Source: Achromobacter sp. RTa (lineage in GTDB: Bacteria; Pseudomonadota; Gammaproteobacteria; Burkholderiales; Burkholderiaceae_B). From it: a stretch of DNA of 64,000 nucleotides. Below, piece after piece: positions 18,482 through 28,322 of this stretch. The stretch's first letter is position 1. The number at the start of each line of letters is the position of its first letter. The translations under genes and the position numbers were made by a program. The notes under the pieces are model-generated. The model ran no database searches. It was not told the origin of the DNA and saw only the letters and a list, made by a program, of their open reading frames with translations. Location: positions 1 through 64,000 of the forward strand of contig NZ_JPYO01000042.1 of NCBI RefSeq assembly GCF_000757485.1, written 5' to 3'.

Positions 18482-18511
18482 AAAACGGCCCGGCATCTGC
18501 CGGGCCGTTTT
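18482..18511. terminator. Rho-independent terminator after gcdH
   Basis: 14-bp perfect stem (AAAACGGCCCGGCA with its complement), 2-nt gap and TTTT on the far side. It is symmetrical and so can end transcripts of gcdH and of the convergent PepSY-protein gene. Confidence 0.9.
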
Positions 18512-18554
18512 GCGTGGATAGCGCCGTGTGGAACCGCGCCACGGAGCCATGGCG

Positions 18555-19799
18555 CTAGCGCGTGACGCGCATCCGCGAGGCCGCCGGAAGTTGGCGCCGC
18601 CTTCCCCGGCGCTTGCGCCACCAGATCATCACGCCGGTCACCGAAAGGGCCGCCACCGCCAGGCCCGTCGCCAGGGCCAGCAGGCGATAAGGCAGGCCGA
18701 ATACGTGCGCCATGTGCAGCGCGCCCAGCCAATTGCTGAACGTGTCGCCGGCCGCGCCGCGCGTCGGCAGATAGATGCCGCGGCGCTCGCCGCTGGCCGC
18801 GTCAATGAGTATCCCCGTGTTGCCGACCCGGCTGCGCAGGTCCGCATCGCTATGCGCGAGATAACCGTAGAGCCCGCGGCGGCGATCCAGCATCAGCATT
18901 TCCTCGCCATCGACCGTGAAGCCGCGTTCGCGCGCCAAGACCGCCATTTCCGCGCGCGCGGCCGCGTGGGCCTCGCGCCAGTCCAGGCCCGGCTCGGCGA
19001 TGGGACGCGGCAGCACGGGGGCCTCGCGCCAGGACGTATCGAACGGAAGAATCGCCGACATCAGCGGCTGGTACACCTGGGCGCGCAGGTTGAACATGAC
19101 GCTGGACCAGGCATAGACCAGCAACAGCGCCCATAGCCACAGGCTGAAGGCCCGATGCACGTCCAGCGTAATGCGCGCCGCGCCCGCCCCGCGTTTGATC
19201 AGCCAGGCGGGTTTCCATCCCCGCCAGAATCCGCCGCGCCGCGCGCCCCGCGTGGGCAGGGTCAGGTAGAAGCCCGCGAAGCAATCCAGCGTCCAGACCA
19301 GGGCGATGACGCCAAAGAGCAGCCTTCCCCAGATGCCCGGCAACGCCAGCTCGCAATGGATGCGGTAAAGCATCGGAATCAAATCCTGCCGCGCCAGGGA
19401 AAGCCTGCCTTCCTGGCGCACGCCCAGGACCGCGCCCGAATAGGGATCCACATAGGCATGCGTCGCGGCCAATGGCAAGGGCCGGCCGCTCGCCGCATCC
19501 AGCCTGGGCGCCAGGCGCAACGACACCGAATGCCCCGGCTCGCGGCGCAGCGGCAACTGATCGACGCGGGCCCAGGGCAGTTGCCGCTGCACGGCCTCGC
19601 GCAAGGCGTACGGATCCATCATCGGGCCGCCGCCGGCAGGCGGCGCCGCTCGCATCAGGGCCGGATTGAGCCACGCGTCCAGCTCTTCCTCGAACACCAG
19701 AACGGCGCCCGTCAGGCCGGCTATGAAAAGGAACAGGGCCGTGGCCAAGCCCGCCCAGCGATGCAGGCGGACCCAGAACTGGCGCGGGCCGGCGCTCAT
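18555..19799 (-). CDS. PepSY-domain inner-membrane protein (iron-uptake associated)
   Basis: 414 aa from ATG at 19799. The N-terminus FWVRLHRWAGLATALFLFIAGLTGAVLVFEE is the standard first helix of PepSY-associated TM proteins (PiuB/FsrB-like), with further helices near 185-205, 230-250 and 360-385. The C-terminus WWRKRRGRRRQ is basic. Such proteins sit next to ferric-siderophore receptors, and some reduce the imported ferric-siderophore in the inner membrane. It starts 16 bp after the stop of the TonB receptor and is the last gene of the iron operon. Confidence 0.87.
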   Translation of the reverse strand: MSAGPRQFWVRLHRWAGLATALFLFIAGLTGAVLVFEEELDAWLNPALMRAAPPAGGGPMMDPYALREAVQRQLPWARVDQLPLRREPGHSVSLRLAPRLDAASGRPLPLAATHAYVDPYSGAVLGVRQEGRLSLARQDLIPMLYRIHCELALPGIWGRLLFGVIALVWTLDCFAGFYLTLPTRGARRGGFWRGWKPAWLIKRGAGAARITLDVHRAFSLWLWALLLVYAWSSVMFNLRAQVYQPLMSAILPFDTSWREAPVLPRPIAEPGLDWREAHAAARAEMAVLARERGFTVDGEEMLMLDRRRGLYGYLAHSDADLRSRVGNTGILIDAASGERRGIYLPTRGAAGDTFSNWLGALHMAHVFGLPYRLLALATGLAVAALSVTGVMIWWRKRRGRRRQLPAASRMRVTR

Positions 19800-19815
19800 G
19801 AGTCGCAACGCGGCG

Positions 19816-22227
19816 TCAATACTTGGCGCGCAGGGTCAGCATGAACGCCCGCGGCTCTCCAAAAACGTTCTGCGAGCGCGGCGAACTGATGGTCTGGTAG
19901 AACTTGCGGTCGAACAGATTGGTCACATTCAGGGCCGCGTCCAGGTGGCGGTTGATCTCGTAGCCCAGCTTCAGGTCCACGGTGGCGTAGCCGCCCTGCT
20001 GCAGCCGGGCGCCGTTGTACTGCGGGAAAGCCACGTAAGTGCTGCTTTGCACGTTGACGCCTGCGCCCACCGTGTACTGGTTCCATTGCCCCGGCAAGCG
20101 GTAATCGGTCCACAGCCGCAGGAGATGGCGGGGCGCCACCGCGGTCACGTTGGAGTCGTAGGTGGCGCTCTGGTCCACGCGGGTCTGGAGCCAGGTATAG
20201 CCGGCATACACGTTCCAGCCCGGACTCACCTGGCCGCTGAGCTGCAGTTCGATGCCGCGGTTGCGGGTCTTGCCATTGGCCACGTACACCGTGGTGGAAT
20301 CGGGCGCCAGCGTCGCGCGGTTTTCGTCGCGCACCTGGAACGCGGCCAGCGATGCATTGAGCGCGCCGCCGAAGAACTCGCCCTTCACGCCCGCTTCGAC
20401 CTGCTTGCCCGTCAGGGGTTCGAGCATGTCGCCGCTGGCGGTCGTGTAGCCGTTCTGCGGCGCGAACACCTCCGAGTAGCTCGCGTACAAGGTGTAGCTA
20501 TCGTTCAGGTCATAGAGCAGGCCCACATTGGGCGTGAACTTGCCGTCATAGCTTGCGTCCTGCGATTTCTCGCCGGCCAGGTTGCGCTGCGTGGAATCGA
20601 GGTCCCACCAGCTCAGCCGGCCGCCTGCAACCAGCGTGAGCGGGTCCGCCAGGCTTAGCCGCAGATTGGTGTAGACGCCCCACTGCCGCGTGCGCGCATC
20701 GTTGCCGTTGTTGAAGGCGTAGTCGAGCCGGGCGAAATCCGATTGCGGACGCGTGATGTCGATCCAGGGCGCCCAGTTCGGCGTGGGGTACTCCCATTCA
20801 TTGTGGAAGCGCGAATCGGTGAAGTTCGCGCCTACCGTCACGTGGTGTTCGCGGCCGAACAGGCGCACGGGCCCGTCGGCGTAGGCATCGTAGGAAGACT
20901 GGCGCTGGCGGGTCGGCCCCTTGGCCGACATGAGCCGGATCAGGTCATTGCCGGTATCCGCCGGCCCCCATGCGTACGCTTGCTCGCGATCGAGTTCGTT
21001 CTCCGCGTAGCGGCCCGCCAGTTTCGCCGTCCAGCCGTTCTCCAGCCGGTGTTCGAGATCGGCATACACCTCGGTCGAGGTGAACTGGTCCCGGTTCCAG
21101 TCCGCCCCCAGAAAGGTCGACCGCTTGATGTCGGCAAGGGAGAAACGCGGCTGGCCGCCCGGCCCGTAGCTCACGTAGGCGGGAATCGACCACATGGAGG
21201 CATGGATGTCCCGTTCCTGGCGCCCGCCTCCGACGGTCAGCGTCGTGCGGGGCGTGAAGTCGTAGGCCAGCGCGCCGTACAGCACCGAGTGCTGCTCGTT
21301 GGTCTTGTCGTAGAAGAAGCGGCGGTCCTGGTAGACGCCCACGAGCCTGCCCCGCAACGAACCGTCGTCGTTCAGGCTTCCGGTCAGGTCGATCTGGCTG
21401 CGGTAGTTGTCCCAGGACCCGGCGGAGACGCTGCCATCGAAGCCGAACTCGCGTTGCGGCCGCTTGTGCACAAGGTTGATGGCGCCTCCCAGGCCGCTGG
21501 CGCCGTTGTACAGGCCGGCGGGCCCCTTCAGCACTTCGACGCGGTCGTAGACCGCCAGGTCGCTGGACGAAAGCATGCGCCAGTCGTACTGCGTCGGAAT
21601 CCCGTCGATCTGGTAGGACGTGATGTCGAAGCCGCGCGAATGGAAGATGGAACGGCTGTTGTCGCGGCGCTCTACCGTGACTCCCGGCGTATTCTGCATC
21701 GCATCGTCGAGCGTCTGCATGGCTTGCTGCACGATGCGGTCCTGCGTGATGACGCTGACGGACTGCGGAATCTGGCGCTGCGTGAGCGCCGATTTGGAGC
21801 CGACGGTGGTGGCCGGGTTGTAGCGTTCCGCCAGCTCGGATTCGCCGGTCACCGTAACGGGCGCGAGCGTGCTGACCGCGCCCGCCGGCCGCAACGCATA
21901 GTGGCGCGCGCCGATCTTATCGGCCACCAGCCCCGAGCCGGCCAGCAGCGCGGCAAAGCCTTCCCCGACCGTATAGTCGCCGTCCAGCGCGGGCGCCTGG
22001 CGGCCGGCCACCAGCGATGGATCGAACGATAGCGTGACGCGCCTTGCGCCGGCGTACTGGTTGAGCGCGGCCTCCAGCGAAGCGCCGGACTGGCTATGGG
22101 CGCTGCGCCCTTCGGCCTGGGCATGGGCTGCCGCGGGCAGGGCTGCGCCCAACAGGGCGCACAAAGCAAGGCGCGCGGGCAGGCTGCGGTGATACGGCTT
22201 GGCAAGAATGGGCATGGCGCGGGGCAT
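19816..22227 (-). CDS. TonB-dependent ferric-siderophore receptor with signalling domain
   Basis: 803 aa from ATG at 22227 (ATG at 22215 is an alternative). It has a signal peptide ending near AAAHAQA, an STN (secretin/TonB N-terminal) signalling domain (about 45-105), a plug domain (SVSVITQDRIVQQAMQTLDD, VEVLKGPAGLYNG) and a 22-strand-type barrel ending in LTLRAKY with the usual terminal aromatic residue. The STN domain plus the adjacent FecR and ECF sigma genes mark it as a FecA/FpvA-type transducer: ligand binding outside signals through FecR to the sigma factor. The ligand is unknown. Placement of the start is based on the signal peptide; no strong ribosome site is seen. Confidence 0.93.
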   Translation of the reverse strand: MPRAMPILAKPYHRSLPARLALCALLGAALPAAAHAQAEGRSAHSQSGASLEAALNQYAGARRVTLSFDPSLVAGRQAPALDGDYTVGEGFAALLAGSGLVADKIGARHYALRPAGAVSTLAPVTVTGESELAERYNPATTVGSKSALTQRQIPQSVSVITQDRIVQQAMQTLDDAMQNTPGVTVERRDNSRSIFHSRGFDITSYQIDGIPTQYDWRMLSSSDLAVYDRVEVLKGPAGLYNGASGLGGAINLVHKRPQREFGFDGSVSAGSWDNYRSQIDLTGSLNDDGSLRGRLVGVYQDRRFFYDKTNEQHSVLYGALAYDFTPRTTLTVGGGRQERDIHASMWSIPAYVSYGPGGQPRFSLADIKRSTFLGADWNRDQFTSTEVYADLEHRLENGWTAKLAGRYAENELDREQAYAWGPADTGNDLIRLMSAKGPTRQRQSSYDAYADGPVRLFGREHHVTVGANFTDSRFHNEWEYPTPNWAPWIDITRPQSDFARLDYAFNNGNDARTRQWGVYTNLRLSLADPLTLVAGGRLSWWDLDSTQRNLAGEKSQDASYDGKFTPNVGLLYDLNDSYTLYASYSEVFAPQNGYTTASGDMLEPLTGKQVEAGVKGEFFGGALNASLAAFQVRDENRATLAPDSTTVYVANGKTRNRGIELQLSGQVSPGWNVYAGYTWLQTRVDQSATYDSNVTAVAPRHLLRLWTDYRLPGQWNQYTVGAGVNVQSSTYVAFPQYNGARLQQGGYATVDLKLGYEINRHLDAALNVTNLFDRKFYQTISSPRSQNVFGEPRAFMLTLRAKY

Positions 22228-22327
22228 TCCAGGTTCAGACAGAAAGGGGTTTATTCCTATGTCGAACGAGGCCGGCAAAACCCGTAAAGCGCCGCCAGAA
22301 AAACTTTCCCTCCCGCCCACGCCGGCT

Positions 22328-23254
22328 TCAGGCCGCCACGACCCGCGTGAGATACCGGGTGTAGCGCGTGACCCGCACCGGCAGCGCATGCGCCAGCGTA
22401 TCCAGGGCGGCGGGCACGTCATCCAGCTGGAACACGCCCGACACCCGCAACGCGGCGACCACAGGGTCGCAATGGGTCCAGCCGCGCTGATAGCGCGCCA
22501 GTTCCGCCACGAAGTCGCCCAGGCGCATGCCTCGCACCGCGAGCACGCCCTCCACCCATGCGCCCGCATCGGCAACGGCCGGCGCCGTGTCCATGGCGCG
22601 GTCGCTGACCAGGTAGCGTCCTCCTGCCTGCGCCTCGCCGGCGGCGCCGAGCCGCGGCTCGACCCGCAAGCTGCCGCGCTGCACGGACAGGGAGGTGGCG
22701 CCGTCGAGCTGGCGCAAGGCGAAACGCGCGGCATGCGCAGTGAAACTGGCCTCGCGGCTACGCACGGTCCAGGGCGCTCCGCCAGCCGCCCCGGTGTCCA
22801 GGAGCATTTCGCCGGCCATCAGCGTCAGATCGCGCATGGCCGCCTGGTTCACCGCGGTATCGGTATCCAGCCAGAGCCGCGCTCCGCCGGCAAGCGCGTA
22901 CTGGCGCCGCTCGCCCACCGCCGTGCGGAAATCGGCTCCCCAGCGCCGCCAGGCGTCGTCATGCAGCGCGCCCGCCAGGCCCGCGCCGGCCGCACCGGCT
23001 CCCAGCATGGCCAGCACCCTACGCCGGCTCAGCGCGGGCGCGGCGCGCAAGGCGCCCGCCGCCGGAGGCGCCGCCACGGCCCCCAAGTCATCCTCGATGG
23101 CCTGCAGCTGGCGCCAGACCCGCTCATGTTCCGCGCTGGCCTGGCGCCAGCGCCGGCAGGCTTCGCGCATGGCCTCGTCGGCGCGGCCGGAATTCAGGCG
23201 CACGCTCCAGGAGATCGCTTCATGCAGCACCGCCTGCGATGCCCGCTCAGCCAT
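22328..23254 (-). CDS. FecR-family anti-sigma factor
   Basis: 308 aa. The N-terminal cytoplasmic FecR_N/DUF4880 domain (WSVRLNSGRADEAMREACRRW, HERVWRQL) binds the sigma factor. A transmembrane helix lies near 78-98 (VLAMLGAGAAGAGLAGAL). The periplasmic FecR domain and C-terminal STN-contacting part follow (GERRQYALAGGARLWLDTDT, DFVAELARYQRGW). Its first codons overlap the end of the sigma gene by 8 bp, indicating translational coupling. The RRR just before the helix could also look Tat-like, but FecR proteins are membrane anchored. Confidence 0.92.
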   Translation of the reverse strand: MAERASQAVLHEAISWSVRLNSGRADEAMREACRRWRQASAEHERVWRQLQAIEDDLGAVAAPPAAGALRAAPALSRRRVLAMLGAGAAGAGLAGALHDDAWRRWGADFRTAVGERRQYALAGGARLWLDTDTAVNQAAMRDLTLMAGEMLLDTGAAGGAPWTVRSREASFTAHAARFALRQLDGATSLSVQRGSLRVEPRLGAAGEAQAGGRYLVSDRAMDTAPAVADAGAWVEGVLAVRGMRLGDFVAELARYQRGWTHCDPVVAALRVSGVFQLDDVPAALDTLAHALPVRVTRYTRYLTRVVAA

Positions 23255-23765
23255 AGCGCACCTCGTAACAGTGGCGGATCGCCGCCGCCATGTACTTCTC
23301 GACGGAGCTCAGCGACACGCCCATCGAGCGCGCGATGTCGGGGTAGGTCATGCCATCCAGCCTGGACATCAGAAAGGCCGTCCGCGCCCGCTTGCCGAGG
23401 CCGTCGAGCATGCGGTCGACCCGGCACAGCGTTTCGATCAGGATGGCGCGCGATTCAGGCGACGGCGCCTGCGGCTCGGGCAGGCAGGCCAGCTCATCGA
23501 GATAGGCGCGTTCCAGCCTGCGCCGCCGTATCTGGTCGACGGCCAGCCCGTGGGCCAGCGTGCTCAGGTAGGCGCGCGGCTCGCGCAACTGGTCGGCGCA
23601 GTCCGGCGCCGCCAAAAGGCGTTGGAATGTGTCCTGGGCGATGTCCGCCGCGTCGTGGCCGCAACCCAGCTTCTTGCGCAGCCATCCCACAAGCCAACGA
23701 TGATGGTCCACATAGAGTACGCGCACGTTTTCGTGGCCTTGCGCGCAAGCCAGGCTGGAGGTCAT
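23247..23765 (-). CDS. ECF sigma factor, FecI type
   Basis: 172 aa extracytoplasmic-function sigma factor. Region 2 is seen in LYVDHHRWLVGWLRKKLG and DAADIAQDTFQRLL; region 4 in MTYPDIARSMGVSLSSVEKY. FecI-type factors recruit RNA polymerase to the promoter of the cognate receptor gene. It heads the operon sigma, anti-sigma, receptor, PepSY protein. An AT-rich Fur-box-like sequence lies about 30-45 bp upstream of its ATG, consistent with iron repression. Confidence 0.92.
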   Translation of the reverse strand: MTSSLACAQGHENVRVLYVDHHRWLVGWLRKKLGCGHDAADIAQDTFQRLLAAPDCADQLREPRAYLSTLAHGLAVDQIRRRRLERAYLDELACLPEPQAPSPESRAILIETLCRVDRMLDGLGKRARTAFLMSRLDGMTYPDIARSMGVSLSSVEKYMAAAIRHCYEVRYG

Positions 23766-23793
23766 GAAAGAACCGCGTCGATGAGCAAATGTT

Positions 23794-23811
23794 ATTGAGA
23801 ATCTTTCTTAT
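23794..23811. promoter_or_regulatory. Candidate Fur box upstream of the sigma gene
   Basis: TTGAGAATCTTTCTTATT resembles the 7-1-7 Fur pattern TGATAAT-N-ATTATCA, with 5 of 7 positions symmetrical between arms. It lies in the only AT-rich stretch before the iron operon. The match is imperfect; the assignment leans on context. Confidence 0.45.
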
Positions 23812-24011
23812 TCTATCAATATTGCCGGAATGCCCACCCGGGGTTTACCCGGCGTCCCCGCACAGCGCGGACGCCCGCCGTTGCGCCAATGCAATGCAGA
23901 TCATCCCTATAGGACGGCAGGTTGCCTTGCCGTACGATAGCCGGCAGATCCAGCGCCGGCCGAGGACGGCCCCGCGCCTCACCGCAACCGGGACACGACC
24001 AGGAGCCGCGC

Positions 24012-25001
24012 ATGCAAGGCAATCCATCCATCCGCCTGATGGCGGGCATCGCCATGGCCTTCATGGCGCATGGCGCCTACGCCGCCACCACCTTGACGAT
24101 GGCCACCGAGTATCCGGCCACCTCCATGCCCGGCCAAGGCGTATCCACCTTCGCGGAGCTGGTCCGCGCGAAGACAGCCGGCTCGGTGCTCATCGACGCC
24201 AGCTACGATGCCGCCAAGGGCATCAAGTCCGGGGACATGATCGACGCGGTGGAGGCCCGCAAGGTGGACGCGGGCGACGCCTTCGCCGGCGCCCTCGCCA
24301 CGAAGTACCCCTTGTTCGGCGTGTCCTCCCTGCCCTTCCTGGCGGACTCGCTGTCCAAGGCCCGCAATCTCAACAAGGCCGCGCGCCCCGCCTATGAAAA
24401 GCTGCTGGCGGCGCACGGGCAGAAGCTGCTCTACACCACGCCCTGGCCGGCCTCCGGCATCTGGTCCAAGCAGAAGATCGACGGCGTCGCGGCCTTGAAG
24501 AGCCTTAGCATCCGCACCTATGACGCCACGTCGCAGAACGTGATGCAGAAAGCGGGCGCCCGCGCCCAGAACATTTCCTTTGCCGACGCCATGCCGCTGA
24601 TCGCCAAGGGCGAAGTGAACGCCGTGCTGTCGTCGGGCGACGGCGGCGCGGGCCGCAAGCTATGGGAGCACTTGCCCAACTTCGCCGAGATCAACTACGC
24701 CATGCCCATCTCGATCGCGACGATGAACCTGCAGGCCTACCAGGCCCTGGACGCGCGCACGCGCCGCGCCATCGACCAGGCTGCGGCGCAGACCGAAACC
24801 GAACAATGGAAGCGGATCGACGGCCGGCTGCAGCAGAACTACGCCAACATGCGCAAGAACGGCGTGGCGATCAACACCGCCGTGCCGCTGCCCGTGCGCA
24901 AGGCGCTGAAGGACGCGGCGTCGGACTCGGTGGCAGCCTGGAAGGCCGCCGTCGGGCCCGAGGCCGACGCCATCCTGAAGCAGGCGGGCAAGAAGCGCTA
25001 G
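24012..25001 (+). CDS. TRAP transporter solute receptor, DctP type
   Basis: 329 aa periplasmic receptor. Signal peptide at 1-25 (ending AHGAYA). The mature part starts TTLTMATEYPATSMPGQG and contains the family patterns KYPLFGVSSLPFLADS, ISFADAMPLIAKGEVNAVLSS and LPNFAEINYAMPISIATMNL. It should bind a carboxylate ligand. Start chosen at the ATG with AGGAG 6 nt upstream. No membrane subunits (DctQ, DctM) occur in the window, so it is an orphan or its partners are elsewhere. Confidence 0.88.
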   Translation: MQGNPSIRLMAGIAMAFMAHGAYAATTLTMATEYPATSMPGQGVSTFAELVRAKTAGSVLIDASYDAAKGIKSGDMIDAVEARKVDAGDAFAGALATKYPLFGVSSLPFLADSLSKARNLNKAARPAYEKLLAAHGQKLLYTTPWPASGIWSKQKIDGVAALKSLSIRTYDATSQNVMQKAGARAQNISFADAMPLIAKGEVNAVLSSGDGGAGRKLWEHLPNFAEINYAMPISIATMNLQAYQALDARTRRAIDQAAAQTETEQWKRIDGRLQQNYANMRKNGVAINTAVPLPVRKALKDAASDSVAAWKAAVGPEADAILKQAGKKR

Positions 25002-25040
25002 GCCGTCCGGCGGCATCCGGAGGCGGGAGCGCCCGCCCCC

Positions 25041-25484
25041 TTAGTTGTCGCCGGATAGATCGAAGAGGCTGGTCGCGTCCAGTTCCAGCACGCCTTCATC
25101 GTGCTGGTTGTAGACCGTCCAGGCCCACGTGATGATGCCCAGGTCGGGGCGCGACGAGGATGTGCGCACGCCCTGCACCCGCGCTTCCAGGCGCAGTGTA
25201 TCGCCGGGGCGCACGGGGGTGCGCCAGCGCACTTCGCCCAGGCCGGGCGAGCCGAAGGATTCGGAATCGTGCAGCGCCGCCTCCACCGCCATGCGCATGG
25301 CCAGCGCGCAGGTGTGCCAGCCGCTGGCGATCAGCCCGCCCCACCGGCCTTCGGAGGCGCGCTGGGGATCGGTGTGGAACCACTGGGGATCGTACTTGCG
25401 TGCAAACTCCAGGATCTCCGCTTCCGTCACGGTGACCGGACCGGCCTTGATGAGCATGCCGTCTTTGAAATCGGCGAACTTCAT
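25041..25484 (-). CDS. MaoC-family hydratase
   Basis: 147 aa single hot-dog domain from ATG at 25484. The hydratase-2 catalytic signature is visible as YDPQWFHTDP with the following GGLIASGWHTCALAMR, giving the Asp/His pair used by (R)-specific enoyl-CoA hydratases. It lies 82 bp beyond the boxA stop on the same strand, so it may be the last gene of the boxCBA transcript. A role in hydrating the CoA thioesters made after ring cleavage is possible but inferred from position only. A longer open frame upstream overlaps boxA and is not used. Confidence 0.83.
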   Translation of the reverse strand: MKFADFKDGMLIKAGPVTVTEAEILEFARKYDPQWFHTDPQRASEGRWGGLIASGWHTCALAMRMAVEAALHDSESFGSPGLGEVRWRTPVRPGDTLRLEARVQGVRTSSSRPDLGIITWAWTVYNQHDEGVLELDATSLFDLSGDN

Positions 25485-25566
25485 GTTGTGGATTTCCCCC
25501 CGCAGTGCGATCGGCGCGCCACCGCGCGCCGACCGTCGCTCATGTTTCCAGATCGGATGTTCCGGA

Positions 25567-26787
25567 TCAATAGGTCTCGAAGTGCAGGCGCCCTTCGCGG
25601 CGCAGCGCATCATGCAGGATAGACCAATCCTGGCCCGATTGCACCGTCACGTCGCGCAATGCGTCCAGCACGCCCGTTTCCATGCCCTTCAAGCCGCAGA
25701 CGTAGATGCAGGTATTGCGGTCCGCCAACAGTTCGAGCACCTTGGCCGCGCGGTCTCGGATCAGGTCCTGGACGTAGCGCTTGGGCTGGCCCGCCTCGCG
25801 CGACAGCGCCAGGTTGATGTCGATGAAATCAGGGGGAAGTTTCATCAACGGGCCGAAATACGGCAGTTCGCGCTCGGTGCGCGCGCCGAAGAACAGCATG
25901 AGCTTGCCATTGTCGCCGGACTCGATGCGCCGGCGGCAACGCTCCGTCATGGCGCGCATGGGAGCCGATCCGGTACCCGTGCAGATCATGATGAGGTTGG
26001 CCTTGGGATGATTGGGCATCAGGAAGGTGTGGCCGAACGGCCCGATCACCTGGACCTTGTCGTTCTTGACCAGGTCGCACAGGTAGTTCGAGCACACGCC
26101 GTGGGCGGCCGCGCCGGCGTGGTCCTCGGTAACGCGCTTGACCGTCAGCGAAAGGTTGTTGTAGCCGGCCCGCTCGCCATCGCGCGGGCTGGCCAGCGAA
26201 TACTGGCGCGCATGATGCGGCCGGCCCTGCGCGTCCAGGCCGGGCGGCAGGACGCCGATGGACTGCCCCTCCAGCACGGGAAACGGCAGCTCGCCGAAAT
26301 CCAGGACGATATGGTGGATGTCGCTGTCGGTGTCGGCGCCTGTTACCCGGTAGTTGCCGACGACGGTGGCCGTCATGGGCGTCTTGTGCGTATACAGGTT
26401 GACGTAGGGATGGGCGGCGGACCAGGGCGGCACCGCCGCGCCCGGAGCGGCCGCGAGTTGCGGCGCGCCGGGCGCGGCCACGGCCGCTTCCGCCCCGGTG
26501 GCTTCGGGCGGCGCCTGCTCCGGCGGCAGCTCCTCCCAGCCCAGCTGATCGTGCACGGAATGGGCCTCGGCGCGCGCCACCAGCCGCCAGTTGTCGATGG
26601 CGCCCGTGGGACACGGCGGCACGCAGGCCATGCAGCCATTGCAGATTTCCGGGTCCACGACGTAATTGTTGGCGTCGTGGGTGATCGCGTCTATCGGACA
26701 GGTTTCTTCGCAAGTGTTGCAGCGGATGCAGATCTCGGGATCGATGAGATGCTGCTTCAGGACTTCTGCTGGTAAGGGAGCGTTCAT
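25567..26787 (-). CDS. boxA: Benzoyl-CoA 2,3-epoxidase reductase subunit BoxA
   Basis: Transfers electrons from NADPH to the oxygenase BoxB in aerobic benzoyl-CoA degradation. 406 aa from ATG at 26787, preceded by GGGAAG; an ATG 15 bp upstream is possible. Two [4Fe-4S] clusters are held by Cys 20, 23, 26, 30 and Cys 49, 52, 55, 59. An Ala/Pro-rich linker (about 85-125) joins them to a ferredoxin-NADP reductase module with the FAD motif ARQYSLASP and the nucleotide motif [12 protein letters not shown]. Third gene of the leftward box operon. Confidence 0.95.
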   Translation of the reverse strand: MNAPLPAEVLKQHLIDPEICIRCNTCEETCPIDAITHDANNYVVDPEICNGCMACVPPCPTGAIDNWRLVARAEAHSVHDQLGWEELPPEQAPPEATGAEAAVAAPGAPQLAAAPGAAVPPWSAAHPYVNLYTHKTPMTATVVGNYRVTGADTDSDIHHIVLDFGELPFPVLEGQSIGVLPPGLDAQGRPHHARQYSLASPRDGERAGYNNLSLTVKRVTEDHAGAAAHGVCSNYLCDLVKNDKVQVIGPFGHTFLMPNHPKANLIMICTGTGSAPMRAMTERCRRRIESGDNGKLMLFFGARTERELPYFGPLMKLPPDFIDINLALSREAGQPKRYVQDLIRDRAAKVLELLADRNTCIYVCGLKGMETGVLDALRDVTVQSGQDWSILHDALRREGRLHFETY

Positions 26788-26841
26788 CGCGGTCTTCCCC
26801 ATGCTCCGGTAGGCGGCCGCCGGCGCGGCCGCCGCCCCGCT

Positions 26842-28269
26842 TTAGTTGAAACGGACGTACTCGAAATTCACCGGCTGGCGATTGATGCCCATGACCGGCG
26901 GCGCGATCCAGTTGGCGAACTTTCCCGGCTCTGTGACGCGACCCATCAACGACGCGACGAAGGCGCGGTCCTCGGGAGTGGGCAGCCACTTGTGACGGTT
27001 GGCCTGCCACTGCGATTCGGAGAGGATGTCGCCTTCTGGAGACATCCTGATGCCCGCCAGCGTGCCGATCTGGCGATTGAACGCCTTGTGCGGCACTTGC
27101 AGCCGGAACGGGATGCCGCTCTTTTCGATGACCTTGTTCCAGCGCCCGATGCCCGCGACCGAATCGCGGATGAAATCGTCGCGCAGGACCTCGTTCAAGG
27201 CATTCAGCATCGGCACCTCGGCCTCGCCCAGCTTGCCGTTCTCCACCGTCAACACGCGATAGGTATCGTTCTTCAATTGGTGGTCGTCGGTACGCTTGCC
27301 TTCTTCGTAGCGCCCCTTCAGGCCCGAACTGTAGAAGATCGCCGCGTTGGAGGATTGGTCGGCGCCGAACAGGTCGATGGTGACGCTGTAGTGGAAATTC
27401 AGGTAGCGCTGGATGGTGGGCAGGTCGATAACGCCCGCCGCGCGCACGCTTTCCGGGTCATCGGTCTTCAGCTGGTTCATCACTTCGCAGGTGCGCTGGA
27501 TGACGCGCGAGATGCCCGATTCGCCCACGAACATGTGATGCGCCTCTTCGGTCAGCATGAACTTGGTGGTGCGCGCCAGCGGGTCGAAGCCCGACTCCGC
27601 CAAGGCGCACAACTGGAACTTGCCGTCGCGGTCGGTGAAGTAGGTGAACATGTAGAACGCCAGCCAATCGGGCGTTTTTTCGTTGAACGCTCCGAGGATG
27701 CGCGGATTGTCGGCATCGCCCGAGCTGCGCTGCAGCAACGCGTCGGCCTCTTCGCGTCCGTCGCGGCCGAAGTAGCGATGCAGCAGGTAGACCATGGCCC
27801 ACAGGTGGCGGCCTTCCTCGACGTTGATCTGGAACAGGTTGCGCAGGTCGTACTGCGACGGCGCGGTAAGGCCCAGGTGACGCTGCTGCTCGATCGAGGC
27901 CGGCTCGGTATCGCCCTGTGTCACGATGATGCGGCGCAGGTTGGCGCGGTGTTCGCCCGGCACGTCCTGCCAGGCGTCGCGCCCCATGTTCTCGCCGAAA
28001 TGGATCTTGCGCTGGCCGTCCTGCGGCGCCAAGAAGATACCCCAGCGGTAGTCCGGCATCTTCACGTGATCGAAATGCGCCCAGCCGTCGGGCTGCACGC
28101 TGACCGCCGTGCGCAGGTAGACGTCGAAGCCATGCGAACCGTCGGGCCCCATGTCCTGCCACCACTGCAGGTAGTTGGGCTGCCAATGTTCCAGCGCGCG
28201 CTGCAGCGTGCGGTCGCCGGCAAGATTGACGTTATTGGGGATCTTGTCGGTGTAGTTGATTCCGGACAT
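26842..28269 (-). CDS. boxB: Benzoyl-CoA 2,3-epoxidase oxygenase subunit BoxB
   Basis: Class I di-iron monooxygenase that makes 2,3-epoxybenzoyl-CoA from benzoyl-CoA and O2. 475 aa, the usual length. Di-iron ligand motifs: E152-x2-H155 in VEEGRHLWAM and E242-x2-H245 in LTEEAHHMFVG. Start ATG at 28269 has AGGAG upstream. It lies between boxC and boxA in one transcription unit (53-bp and 54-bp gaps). Confidence 0.97.
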   Translation of the reverse strand: MSGINYTDKIPNNVNLAGDRTLQRALEHWQPNYLQWWQDMGPDGSHGFDVYLRTAVSVQPDGWAHFDHVKMPDYRWGIFLAPQDGQRKIHFGENMGRDAWQDVPGEHRANLRRIIVTQGDTEPASIEQQRHLGLTAPSQYDLRNLFQINVEEGRHLWAMVYLLHRYFGRDGREEADALLQRSSGDADNPRILGAFNEKTPDWLAFYMFTYFTDRDGKFQLCALAESGFDPLARTTKFMLTEEAHHMFVGESGISRVIQRTCEVMNQLKTDDPESVRAAGVIDLPTIQRYLNFHYSVTIDLFGADQSSNAAIFYSSGLKGRYEEGKRTDDHQLKNDTYRVLTVENGKLGEAEVPMLNALNEVLRDDFIRDSVAGIGRWNKVIEKSGIPFRLQVPHKAFNRQIGTLAGIRMSPEGDILSESQWQANRHKWLPTPEDRAFVASLMGRVTEPGKFANWIAPPVMGINRQPVNFEYVRFN

Positions 28270-28322
28270 TGTCTCGCTCCTGTTCGTTGCTTATGGGCCG
28301 CAAGGCGCGGCGTTGCGGGTCG

